Position numbers and translations under genes: made by a program. The notes beneath the pieces were generated by a model. The model made no database searches. It saw only the letters and a list, made by a program, of their open reading frames with translations, and was not told where the DNA came from. From an uncultured Prevotellaceae bacterium (GTDB lineage: Bacteria > Bacteroidota > Bacteroidia > Bacteroidales > Muribaculaceae), in contig ONKF01000004.1 of NCBI GenBank assembly GCA_900318335.1, positions 1-64,000 on the forward strand: 64,000 bases of DNA, read 5' to 3'. This document shows positions 51,601 to 58,914 of the stretch, in pieces. Position 1 is the first letter of the stretch, and each line of letters begins with the position of its first letter.

Positions 51601-51626
51601 TCATCTATCGCTCACTGCGCGAGTGA
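48603..51626 (+). CDS. GH3 beta-N-acetylglucosaminidase fused to a serine hydrolase
   Basis: A 1007-residue exported fusion protein. The signal peptide (RILLVIAAIALTMGAWA) is followed by a GH3/NagZ domain at about 40-380, with K-H-F-P-G-H-G (217-223), D-S-H (228-230) and nucleophile D303 in I-F-T-D-A-L-N-M-K-G. A GH3 C-terminal domain follows to about 580. The beta-lactamase-like domain at 595-1000 has the S652-V-S-K655 catalytic pair; its second motif reads Y-S-C rather than Y-S-N. The domain pairing suggests peptidoglycan remodelling in the periplasm. This fusion is common in Bacteroidetes. Confidence 0.92.
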   Translation: MTKFNRILLVIAAIALTMGAWARGNAKLPNMFNDVDQVAMSHWVDSVYNTMSPEARIGQLIVAAVTPRSNDVTRELVRRLVSQNLIGGLIYENSTIAEQVEVTNLAQSLAAVPLMITIDGEWGLGMRLKEVPNFQRNLILGAVDDDMLLYEYGREVARQCRRMGIQVNFAPVLDVNDNPLNPVIGDRSFGESPELVARHAIAFGRGLEDGGVMAVGKHFPGHGSSSEDSHKTLPVINKSLQEINTCELVPFRKFIDAGLSGILTAHLLVPAIDGGKAPTSLSHGCVATLLRDEMNFDGLIFTDALNMKGATQMLNGSPCVNALLAGNDVLLMPENVGDEIAAIKAAVANGKISQSIIDERCKKILRYKYAMGLTSRQHVNTSNLVNDVNSPYSEVLKRQLTAGSITVIKNNDNILPIHNLQSRHIAVATIGNEKGTTCKFTRRCADYAEVKRFDLAQAGSAHELAEQLHDGHFNTIIVEVGEDNEANRAALETVAKKCKNVIVVITCKPYDIKNYGNAITHKHVKAVVLTYQNSTLAEDYAAQTIFGGNAANGNLPVSLSFKGKKTRFDAGHGIHYPANRLGYTIPAEVGMDNSLTAKIDSVCRLGVQQHAFPGCQVIVARHGKVVYKGSFGAIDYGSSHKVDDNTLFGLASVSKATGTISGVMKAFDDGKFRLDDKASQYIPGLRDGDKEDITFRDLLYHETGMPASLDMWKMMMDPNTYSGVLIAGAEDATHPIKVMNGAWGHKDAKLRTDILSTHKTDKFNIAIADGIWGGRVTYDSIMNRMYHAKLGKKKYLYSCCNFSLLADAVQRMTHSPLNYYVNNYIFAPLGAYHTMYRPLSKFPRDEIAYTEVDTYLRRQHIHGYVHDELAAFSGGVQGNAGLFSNANDLAKLLQMWLNGGTYGGVRLLKASTVETFTTQKSPNSHRGLGFDKPVVGNPDASNTCAEATPETYGHTGFTGTCFWVDPKNDMFYIFLSNRVSPTRNNPNFGRISARSHIQSLIYRSLRE

Positions 51627-51730
51627 TACAAATTATATAAGGAGAACGTGCACCCTCAGCAGTATTCTTGCCGGAGTAGCGTGAATTCCATCTCAAGCAA
51701 TAGTAACCATAACCAATAGTCATATAGCGT

Positions 51731-52735
51731 ATGAAGAAATTATCAGTTTTATTCACCGCCTTGTTGCTGCTGGCTTCGTGCAGCAAGGGCTATAAGGTAA
51801 CCGTTACGCTGCCCGACGACAGCAATAACGGCGAAACCGCTTTCCTGACCAACTATGACACGGGCGACACCATCGCCACGGCCACAGTCGAGAACAACAT
51901 GTGCACCTTTGAGGGCGATGCCGGTAACGGCTTCTTTGCACGCCTCTATGTGGGTGGCAGCCCCTATGGCTTTATCGTGGAACCTGGCGAGGTGAACCTT
52001 AACATTGCCGAGGGAAATGCAGTAAGCCCCCTCAACGACAAAATTGCCGCCTGGAGCAAAGAGATGCAGAAGATTGCCGACGACTCTACCCTCACCGAGG
52101 CCGAGAATGACGCCCGATATGCCGAAGAACTGTTGAAGCTCTATCAGAGTAACAAAGATAACGCCATCGGTCCTTGGGCGTTCTGCAATTACATGATGTA
52201 CAAAGACTTGAGCGAGGCCGAGATCGATAATCTGCTCAAGGAGGCACCCGCCGAGTATGCCAAGCTGAAACGCGTGGACAAGGCCAAGAAGGCCGCACGC
52301 CAACTCACCGTCACCGCCGAGGGCCAGAAGTTCACCGACTTTGAGGTCATGGCCGAGGACGGTGCCAAGCAGAAGCTGTCGGACCACGTCGGCAAGGGCA
52401 AAGTCACTGTCGTTGACTTTTGGGCCAGCTGGTGTCCTCCCTGCCGTGCCGAGATTCCCAAGTTGCAGGCATTAAAGGAAAAGTACGGCGACAAGTTTGA
52501 CGTGCTGGGTGTAGCCGTATGGGACACTCCCGACGACACCCACAAAGCCATCGAGGAGCTTAACATCACCTGGCCTGTCATCGTCGGCAACCATAAGCTG
52601 ACCGAGCCCACCGACCTCTACGGCATCAAGAGCATTCCCCATGTCATCATCTTCGGCCCCGACGGCACCATCCTGTCCCGTGGCCTGACCGGTGACGACC
52701 TGGCCAACAAACTTGCCGAGGTGCTGAAACTCTAA
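51731..52735 (+). CDS. TlpA-like thioredoxin-family lipoprotein
   Basis: A 334-residue lipoprotein with lipobox L-L-A-S-C (Cys17). Residues 20-190 form a DUF4369-like beta domain and a helical linker. Residues 195-334 are a TlpA/AhpC-type thioredoxin fold with active site W-C-P-P-C and the cis-Pro loop S-I-P-H-V. It probably reduces or isomerises disulfides in periplasmic proteins. The 104-base gap upstream (51627-51730) shows no clear promoter. Confidence 0.9.
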   Translation: MKKLSVLFTALLLLASCSKGYKVTVTLPDDSNNGETAFLTNYDTGDTIATATVENNMCTFEGDAGNGFFARLYVGGSPYGFIVEPGEVNLNIAEGNAVSPLNDKIAAWSKEMQKIADDSTLTEAENDARYAEELLKLYQSNKDNAIGPWAFCNYMMYKDLSEAEIDNLLKEAPAEYAKLKRVDKAKKAARQLTVTAEGQKFTDFEVMAEDGAKQKLSDHVGKGKVTVVDFWASWCPPCRAEIPKLQALKEKYGDKFDVLGVAVWDTPDDTHKAIEELNITWPVIVGNHKLTEPTDLYGIKSIPHVIIFGPDGTILSRGLTGDDLANKLAEVLKL

Positions 52736-52789
52736 TCATCTATACCTGACGCAAGAGGCAGCTCGTTCACAAGGTAACAATTACAACAC

Positions 52790-52828
52790 AAGCGGTTGAG
52801 TTCATCTGAAGGCTCAACCGCTTGGTTT
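52790..52828 (+). terminator. Terminator after the TlpA-like gene
   Basis: A perfect 11-bp stem AAGCGGTTGAG/CTCAACCGCTT with a 12-base loop, followed by GGTTTA. It may also serve the convergent fic gene. Confidence 0.82.
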
Positions 52829-52862
52829 ATAATTGTAATCCGTTTTTTATATAAACAAGGTT

Positions 52863-54161
52863 TTAAGAGCCTTTATTGCTTGCAACAATATATGAGCAGT
52901 ATTTACTAAGCAGATTGGACAATGGTAAATCGCCTTTCTGATATCTGTCTGCATCAAGTTTCAGAACTCTTTCGCAAATTGGTTTCTTTCCTTTGAACAT
53001 TGCTTTGAGATAGGGAATGCCATTCTCCTCAGTGATGCTTATATCGGTAAAGAATTGCGTGAGATCCTCTGCATCATAGACAATGGAGTAACTAGGACGC
53101 TTTGCTCCCGGAATGTCCTCTCTCAGGATGTTCTTGGACACGAGGTCCTGTATGTCACGTATGGCCGTATCCTTCGAGCACTTTGCCAACGATGCCCATG
53201 TCTTTGACGTTATCTTTGCCTCATAGCCATCAAGAAAGAGGTTAAGCATTTGGGTCTGACGCTCAGTCATCGGAACAGACGATGCCTTCTGCCAGAAGAA
53301 ACTCTTGTTCAAAACCGTAGTTACAATAGCTTCAGCTTCATCAAGTGCATCAACCAGTTTCTGCATATACCACACTAACCACTCCGTAATGTCACCATCG
53401 CCATGCTGCATTCGTTCCAGAATGTCATAATAGTGATTTTTATCCTTGTTAATCTGTGATGAGACATTGTAGAAACGGAATCCACTATTCTCTCCACGGG
53501 CCAGCAACATGTCTGAAAGAATGCGAGCCAACCGTCCATTGCCATCTTCGAAGGGATGAATGCTCACAAACCAGAAATGAGCGATAGCTGAACGAATGAC
53601 GCTGCTCACAGGTTCCTCACCATCAAACCAGGTCAGAAACTTCTGCATTTCCTCTTCTACACGCTCTGGAGACGGTGCAATATAGTGGATTCTCTCGCGG
53701 CCGAACATTCCGCTGACAATATGCTCCTCATTTGTCCGGTATTGACCGATTTCAATCTGAGTGCCTTCGCTATAGCCTGATGGAAAGAAAGCGGCTTGCC
53801 AAGCACATAGTTTCTCTTTACTGAGAGGCATGTCATAGTGTTGAACCGCTTCAAGCATTACACCAACAACTGAATCGACATAATGCGAAGGGGCTGTATA
53901 CTTCACGTTCTCAATCCCAAGTTTTCTGGCTATGGAAGAGCGAACCTGATCCACGTTCAGTCGTATGCCTTCTATCTCCGAAGAATACACAACATCATAA
54001 GTCAGATTCTCGGCCATAGCACGCAGTTTGCTGTCAAAGCCCAGCGAACTCAGCCTGCCATAGAGCAGCCCCTGCTTACGGAATACTTTTTCCAGAAGGA
54101 GTGCCACTTGAGAAGTGTTCCAACGGAAGTTTGTCCAATTGTCTCTTTCGTGAATATACAT
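52863..54161 (-). CDS. Fic-domain protein with DUF4172 N-terminus (class II autoinhibited)
   Basis: A 432-residue protein from the ATG at 54161 (M-Y-I-H-E-R-D-N-W-T-N-F-R-W); the open frame runs 66 codons upstream across the promoter. The DUF4172 start is followed by an inhibitory helix S60-S-E-I-E64-G (S/T-x3-E-G), and then the Fic motif H202-P-F-E-D-G-N-G-R210. The C-terminus looks like a winged helix. Fic enzymes usually AMPylate target proteins; the intact motif predicts activity held back by the inhibitory Glu. A+T-rich composition suggests transfer. No partner toxin or antitoxin gene is adjacent. Confidence 0.92.
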   Translation of the reverse strand: MYIHERDNWTNFRWNTSQVALLLEKVFRKQGLLYGRLSSLGFDSKLRAMAENLTYDVVYSSEIEGIRLNVDQVRSSIARKLGIENVKYTAPSHYVDSVVGVMLEAVQHYDMPLSKEKLCAWQAAFFPSGYSEGTQIEIGQYRTNEEHIVSGMFGRERIHYIAPSPERVEEEMQKFLTWFDGEEPVSSVIRSAIAHFWFVSIHPFEDGNGRLARILSDMLLARGENSGFRFYNVSSQINKDKNHYYDILERMQHGDGDITEWLVWYMQKLVDALDEAEAIVTTVLNKSFFWQKASSVPMTERQTQMLNLFLDGYEAKITSKTWASLAKCSKDTAIRDIQDLVSKNILREDIPGAKRPSYSIVYDAEDLTQFFTDISITEENGIPYLKAMFKGKKPICERVLKLDADRYQKGDLPLSNLLSKYCSYIVASNKGS

Positions 54162-54200
54162 AGCGCCTCGTACTTTATGCAATAAAAAATCACTTTTAAC

Positions 54201-54224
54201 GTCGCAAATTCTGCGACAAAGATA
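54201..54224 (-). promoter_or_regulatory. fic promoter with overlapping operator (site 1)
   Basis: The minus-strand -7 box TATCTTTG (54224-54217) abuts the near-perfect palindrome GTCGCAAATTCTGCGAC (54201-54217), which covers the expected transcription start. Confidence 0.72.
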
Positions 54225-54263
54225 GTGGGATATTGCCGAATCACCAAATAGATTCGCAAAAAT

Positions 54264-54280
54264 AACGCAAAATATGCGAC
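54264..54280. promoter_or_regulatory. Second operator-like site upstream of fic
   Basis: AACGCAAAATATGCGAC is a second copy of the palindrome (G-C-A-n5-T-G-C core with a full right half) about 60 bases upstream of site 1. The two bracket the core promoter. Confidence 0.55.
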
Positions 54281-54323
54281 GTTTTATATTCAAAATCGTC
54301 GAAGTCCTTCTTTTAAACATTAG

Positions 54324-54355
54324 AAAAGGACCTGTCAGCTTGGACAGGTCCTTTT
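54324..54355 (-). terminator. Terminator after ppdK
   Basis: A perfect 13-bp stem AAAAGGACCTGTC/GACAGGTCCTTTT with a 6-base loop, 25 bases past the ppdK stop. Confidence 0.9.
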
Positions 54356-54379
54356 GCAAATTATGTCTTCTGAGTTAAA

Positions 54380-57094
54380 TTACTCCTCGACGGCAGCCTG
54401 GGCGGCAGCAAGACGTGCGATGGGCACGCGATAGGGAGAGCAGGAAACGTAGTTCATACCCAACCTCGCGCAGAACTTAACGCTGCTGGGCTCACCACCG
54501 TGCTCACCGCAAATACCCAGGTTGAGCTCGGGCTTGGTGGCACGACCCTTGCGGCAAGCCATCTCAACGAGCTGGCCAACGCCTTCCTGATCGAGAACCT
54601 CAAACGGGTCAACCTTCAAGATGCCCAAGTTCTTGTAGATGGCGAGGAACTTGCCAGCGTCATCACGAGAGTAACCGAAGGTCATCTGGGTCAAGTCGTT
54701 GGTACCGAACGAGAAGAAGTCAACCACCTGTGCAATCTGATCGGCAACGAGGGCGGCACGCGGAATCTCAATCATGGTACCTACCTTGTAGGCAACGGTC
54801 TCACCGCGCTCGGCAAATACCTGCTGAGCAACGCGGTTGATGATGTCGGCCTGCATCTGAATCTCGGGCTTAACACCGATCAGGGGAACCATGATCTTGG
54901 GATGAACGTCAACGCCCTTAGCCTTCACGTTGAGAGCGGCCTCGATAATGGCGCGAGCCTGCATCTCGGTGATCTCGGGATAGGTGTTGCCCAGACGGCA
55001 GCCACGGTGACCCAGCATGGGGTTGAACTCCTCAAGACCGTCGCACACGAGCTTCACCTCGTCGAGGGTGCGACCCGTCTCTTCGGCGAGCTCACGCATG
55101 GTCTCGAGCTGATGGGGAACGAACTCGTGCAAGGGGGGATCGAGCAAGCGGATGGTCACTTCATAGCCATCCATAGCCTCGAAGATACCCTCGAAGTCAC
55201 CACGCTGCAGCGGGAGCAGCTTGGCCAGAGCGACACGACGTGAACTCTCATCGGGAGCGATGATCATCTCGCGCATAGCCTTGATGCGGTCACCCTCGAA
55301 GAACATGTGCTCGGTACGGCACAGGCCGATACCGTGGGCACCCAGCTTGCGGGCAACGCTGGCGTCGCGAGGCGAGTCGGCGTTGGTGTAAACGTCCATC
55401 TTGCTGTACTTCTCAGCCAGGTTCATCACGGCTGCGAAGTCACCGCTCAGGTCGGCGTCAACAGTAGCTACGAGGCCATCATAAACCTCACCGGTGCTAC
55501 CGTTAATCGAAATCCAGTCACCCTCGTTGTAGGTCTTGCCACCCATCTCGACGGTGCGGGCCTTGTAATCAACCTTAATCTCTCCAGCACCCGATACACA
55601 GCACTTACCCATACCACGTGCAACAACAGCAGCGTGAGAGGTCATACCGCCACGGGCAGTGAGGATACCCTGAGCCACGCTCATACCACGCAGGTCCTCG
55701 GGAGAGGTCTCCAGGCGTACCATGATGACTTTCTTCTTGCGTGATGCCCATTCCTCGGCGTCGTCGGCAAAGAACACGATCTGGCCGGTTGCGGCACCGG
55801 GGCTGGCGGGCAGACCCTTAGCCATGACCTTAGCATTCTTTACAGCAGCCTTGTCAAACACGGGGTGCAGCAGCTCGTCGAGCTTGCCGGGCTCCATGCG
55901 CTTGATGACGGTCTTCTCGTCGATAGCGCCCTCACGCAGCAGATCCATGGCGATCTTCACCATAGCGGCGCCGGTGCGCTTACCGTTACGGGTCTGGAGC
56001 AACCAGAGCTTACCATCTTGGATGGTGAACTCCATATCCTGCATGTCGTGGTAGTGCTCCTCGAGCTTCTGCTGGATGTCAACGAGTTGCTTAGCGCACT
56101 CGGGCATCGACTCCTCAAGTGAGGGATACTTGGAAGCACGCTCTTCCTCGCTGATGCCCTGCAACTTGGCCCAACGACGGCTACCCTCGGTCATGATCTG
56201 TTGCGGGGTGCGAACACCAGCCACAACGTCTTCACCCTGAGCATTGATCAGATACTCACCATTGAACAGGTTCTCACCAGTGCCGGCGTCACGCGAGAAG
56301 CACACGCCCGTAGCGCTGTTGTTGCCCATGTTACCATAGACCATGGCCTGTACATTGACTGCAGTACCATACTCCTCGGGAATCTGGTTCATGCGGCGAT
56401 ACAGGATGGCGCGGTCGTTGTTCCAGCTGTCAAACACAGCATAGATGGCACCCCAGAGCTGGTCATAAGCATCGGTGGGGAAGTCCTTACCGGTGTTCTC
56501 CTTAACGGCGGCCTTGAAGCGCTTAACCAATTCCTTGAGGTCATCGACATCAAGCTCGGTGTCAAACTTCACGCCCTTCTTCTCCTTCAATTCCTCGATA
56601 ATTGCCTCAAAGGGATCGATGTCGGTCTTGTTGGTAGGCTTCATGCCCAGCACCACGTCACCGTACATCTGCACAAAGCGGCGGTAGCTGTCCCAAGCGA
56701 AGCGGGGGTTACCCGACTTCTTGGCGAGGGTCTCGGCTACCTCGTCATTGATACCCAGGTTGAGGACGGTATCCATCATACCAGGCATCGAAACGGGAGC
56801 GCCCGAACGAACAGATACCAGCTGGGGATTGCTGGGATCATTGAACTTGTTACCGGTCAGTTTCTCGATGTGGGCTACAGATTTCATCACATCGTCCTTG
56901 ATCATCTCAACGACAGCTTCGCGACCCTTCTGGTTATAGAGGGTGCAAATCTCGGTAGTAATAGTGAAACCCGGGGGAACAGGAACACCAATCAAGTTCA
57001 TCTCGGCAAGGTTAGCGCCCTTGCCACCCAGTAAATCCTTCATGTCGGCACGACCTTCTGCCTGGCCGTTACCAAAAGTGTAAATCGCTTTCAT
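54380..57094 (-). CDS. ppdK: Pyruvate, phosphate dikinase
   Basis: A 904-residue enzyme interconverting pyruvate + ATP + Pi and PEP + AMP + PPi. The N-terminal ATP-grasp domain has G-G-K-G-A-N-L-A-E-M and S-G-A-P-V-S-M-P-G-M-M-D-T. The swivelling phosphohistidine domain has G-G-M-T-S-H-A-A-V-V-A-R-G-M-G, with the catalytic His. The C-terminal TIM barrel has M-L-G-H-R-G-C-R-L-G, F-G-T-N-D-L-T-Q-M and G-I-C-G-E-H-G-G. Length is typical. Codon use is highly biased, as in a strongly expressed central-metabolism gene. Single-gene transcript. Confidence 0.97.
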   Translation of the reverse strand: MKAIYTFGNGQAEGRADMKDLLGGKGANLAEMNLIGVPVPPGFTITTEICTLYNQKGREAVVEMIKDDVMKSVAHIEKLTGNKFNDPSNPQLVSVRSGAPVSMPGMMDTVLNLGINDEVAETLAKKSGNPRFAWDSYRRFVQMYGDVVLGMKPTNKTDIDPFEAIIEELKEKKGVKFDTELDVDDLKELVKRFKAAVKENTGKDFPTDAYDQLWGAIYAVFDSWNNDRAILYRRMNQIPEEYGTAVNVQAMVYGNMGNNSATGVCFSRDAGTGENLFNGEYLINAQGEDVVAGVRTPQQIMTEGSRRWAKLQGISEEERASKYPSLEESMPECAKQLVDIQQKLEEHYHDMQDMEFTIQDGKLWLLQTRNGKRTGAAMVKIAMDLLREGAIDEKTVIKRMEPGKLDELLHPVFDKAAVKNAKVMAKGLPASPGAATGQIVFFADDAEEWASRKKKVIMVRLETSPEDLRGMSVAQGILTARGGMTSHAAVVARGMGKCCVSGAGEIKVDYKARTVEMGGKTYNEGDWISINGSTGEVYDGLVATVDADLSGDFAAVMNLAEKYSKMDVYTNADSPRDASVARKLGAHGIGLCRTEHMFFEGDRIKAMREMIIAPDESSRRVALAKLLPLQRGDFEGIFEAMDGYEVTIRLLDPPLHEFVPHQLETMRELAEETGRTLDEVKLVCDGLEEFNPMLGHRGCRLGNTYPEITEMQARAIIEAALNVKAKGVDVHPKIMVPLIGVKPEIQMQADIINRVAQQVFAERGETVAYKVGTMIEIPRAALVADQIAQVVDFFSFGTNDLTQMTFGYSRDDAGKFLAIYKNLGILKVDPFEVLDQEGVGQLVEMACRKGRATKPELNLGICGEHGGEPSSVKFCARLGMNYVSCSPYRVPIARLAAAQAAVEE

Positions 57095-57151
57095 TTACTA
57101 AACTATAATTGAATATATTTGAAATATTTATGAATTTCCGGTTTTGCGGTG

Positions 57152-57159
57152 CAAAGATA
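57152..57159 (-). promoter_or_regulatory. -7 box of ppdK
   Basis: Minus-strand TATCTTTG, 58 bases before the ATG. Confidence 0.75.
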
Positions 57160-57492
57160 CTCATTTTACTGCAAACTTTAGCAAAAACGACCCTAAAAAA
57201 CACATTAATTTATATTAATGCTCGTGTTTTTTCTAACTTGTTGCATTTTGCAAGAAAAACACCCATTATTCGTAACAATTATTTGACCGCGGCACCTTCA
57301 GAACGATGCCATGACCACATAATTCCACATTTCATAGGGGCCACCAGCACGTTACACATTATTACTCAGGATTACTCAGGCACCGCTGATCAGGGCAAAC
57401 CACCTTGCCCATTGAGCAAACCCTGACAGTGAACCAGGCAGTGTCAAAGTGGTTTTTTCTTGTGAAAAGCAGTGTGGAAATGAAAAAAGCAT
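57160..57492. other. Intergenic region between ppdK and a small unknown gene
   Basis: No gene is accepted. An exact tandem decamer (ATTACTCAGG twice) lies at 57361-57380, and a small hairpin GGGCAA/TTGCCC at 57393-57410. The in-frame extension of the next gene through this region is not supported because it lies upstream of the -7 box. Confidence 0.5.
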
Positions 57493-57500
57493 TATCTTTG
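57493..57500 (+). promoter_or_regulatory. -7 box of the small unknown gene
   Basis: TATCTTTG, 40 bases before the ATG at 57540. Confidence 0.7.
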
Positions 57501-57539
57501 CCGACTGTAAACGAACTACATTGCTACTTATATAATTAT

Positions 57540-57914
57540 ATGGACAATCATATTAAGAAGATACTTGACGATGACACCAACGGGCTGTTGACCTATGAGT
57601 ACATCGCCAATAATATGGGCAGCATCGACACGGACATGCCCGCTCTGGTGGACAACATGATATTGAAGGACCGCACCGGCCAGTTTGTCGTGAGCACGGC
57701 CCGCTACCTGAATGCCATTGACCGCGAGAAGTATGCTTCAAGCATCGACCTGCTGGTCAAGGCCGCTATCACCAAGGACCGCGACCACGTCTATCTGTCT
57801 TATCTCGCCGCCTCGCTGTGGGGTGACGATTTCAAGGAACACGCCGCCGAGCTGAGCGAAACCGACGACAACTTCCGCCGCATCTACAAGCGCCTCTATC
57901 CCGTGGGAATCTGA
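57540..57914 (+). CDS. Small acidic protein of unknown function
   Basis: A 124-residue soluble, mostly helical protein starting M-D-N-H-I-K-K-I-L-D-D. I do not recognise a family. Features: E-Y-I-A-N-N-M-G-S-I-D-T-D-M-P-A-L near the start, reminiscent of a helix-turn-helix but without clear support, then repeated amphipathic helices (Y-A-S-S-I-D-L-L-V-K-A-A-I-T-K-D-R). There is no signal peptide or membrane span. The longer frame from 57405 is rejected because it crosses the promoter. The cyclophilin gene lies 90 bases downstream. Confidence 0.7.
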   Translation: MDNHIKKILDDDTNGLLTYEYIANNMGSIDTDMPALVDNMILKDRTGQFVVSTARYLNAIDREKYASSIDLLVKAAITKDRDHVYLSYLAASLWGDDFKEHAAELSETDDNFRRIYKRLYPVGI

Positions 57915-58004
57915 TATTCTGCCGCGTTTGACATTGAGTTTATCCAGAAAAAGATGTGACGCAAGCTTATTTGCGCCCCTATATCCAACACAACCGATAG
58001 AACG

Positions 58005-58721
58005 ATGACAAAGCATTTATTTTTATCTATCATGATGGTGGCGTTGACCATGATGTCGTGCCCGGCTATCAACGCCGGGGGCTGTGCCAACGAACCCAAC
58101 AAAGAAGAATCAACAGACAACAACAAGATGACTAAAGTGAAACTGGAGACCTCGATGGGCGACATCGTGGTCCAACTTTTCAACGAGACGCCGTTGCACC
58201 GCGACAACTTCATCAAGCTGGTGAACGAGGGTTTCTATGATGGTTTGCTCTTCCATCGCGTGATCAAAGACTTCATGATTCAGGGCGGTGACCCCAAATC
58301 CAAGAACGCAGGCCCTAACGACATGCTGGGCGACGGCGACCCCGGCTACACCATCCCCGCCGAGTTTGTCTGTCCCAAGTATTTCCACAAGCGCGGTGTC
58401 CTCGCAGCTGCACGTGAGGGCGACCAGACCAACCCCGAACGCCGCAGCAGCGGTAGCCAGTTCTACATCGTTACGGGAAGGCTCTTTGCCAGCGACCAGC
58501 TGAGAATGCTTGCACAGCGCATGGGCGTCAAGATGACCGACGAACAGATCGATGCCTATACCAGCGTGGGCGGTGCGCCCCATCTGGATGGCCAGTATAC
58601 CGTGTTTGGCGAAGTCATTGAGGGCATGGACGTTGTGGACAAAATCCAGGAAACCAAGGTGAATTATGCCGACCGACCCGTCAACGATATCAAGATCATC
58701 AAGGCTACGGTCCTGAAATAG
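58005..58721 (+). CDS. Exported cyclophilin-type peptidylprolyl isomerase
   Basis: A 238-residue isomerase. The N-terminal hydrophobic segment is probably a signal peptide, with L-T-M-M-S-C possibly a lipobox. The cyclophilin domain starts near residue 43 (V-K-L-E-T-S-M-G-D-I-V-V-Q-L-F) with catalytic and binding residues in F-H-R-V-I-K-D-F-M-I-Q-G-G-D-P, G-S-Q-F-Y-I-V and V-F-G-E-V-I-E-G-M-D-V-V. An insertion (R-L-F-A-S-D-Q-L-R-M-L-A-Q-R-M-G) is present, as in several Bacteroidetes cyclophilins. It is the third periplasmic PPIase in the window and of a different fold from the two PpiC proteins. Confidence 0.92.
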   Translation: MTKHLFLSIMMVALTMMSCPAINAGGCANEPNKEESTDNNKMTKVKLETSMGDIVVQLFNETPLHRDNFIKLVNEGFYDGLLFHRVIKDFMIQGGDPKSKNAGPNDMLGDGDPGYTIPAEFVCPKYFHKRGVLAAAREGDQTNPERRSSGSQFYIVTGRLFASDQLRMLAQRMGVKMTDEQIDAYTSVGGAPHLDGQYTVFGEVIEGMDVVDKIQETKVNYADRPVNDIKIIKATVLK

Positions 58722-58748
58722 GCAATAGCTTTTTGAGACAATAATATG

Positions 58749-58789
58749 GACTTGCAAGCTCAACGGGGCTTGTAAGTCTTCTTTTTTTC
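58749..58789 (+). terminator. Terminator after the cyclophilin gene
   Basis: GACTTGCAAGC pairs with GCTTGTAAGTC (one mismatch) and is followed by a long T-run. Confidence 0.88.
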
Positions 58790-58830
58790 AAAAAAAGAGG
58801 CCAAAAATTAAAAAAATCGGGGAAATGGCT

Positions 58831-58859
58831 TTGTGATTGCGAAAAAATACCTAAATTTG
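58831..58859 (+). promoter_or_regulatory. Promoter of the DUF349 gene
   Basis: TTG at 58831-58833 and TAAATTTG at 58852-58859, 18 bases apart. The ATG is 55 bases on. Confidence 0.7.
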
Positions 58860-58914
58860 GAGTTTGAATATAAACATCAAGCCCCATGGGGTGCTTGAAT
58901 AAAATTTAGAAAAT

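Noticed and set aside
52863-54161. Fic-type toxin-antitoxin pair
   Set aside because: No small antitoxin gene is adjacent; the inhibitory helix is inside the same protein, which marks a class II Fic protein.
57405-57539. N-terminal extension of the 124-residue unknown protein
   Set aside because: It lies across and upstream of a clear TATCTTTG promoter box, so it is not transcribed with the gene.
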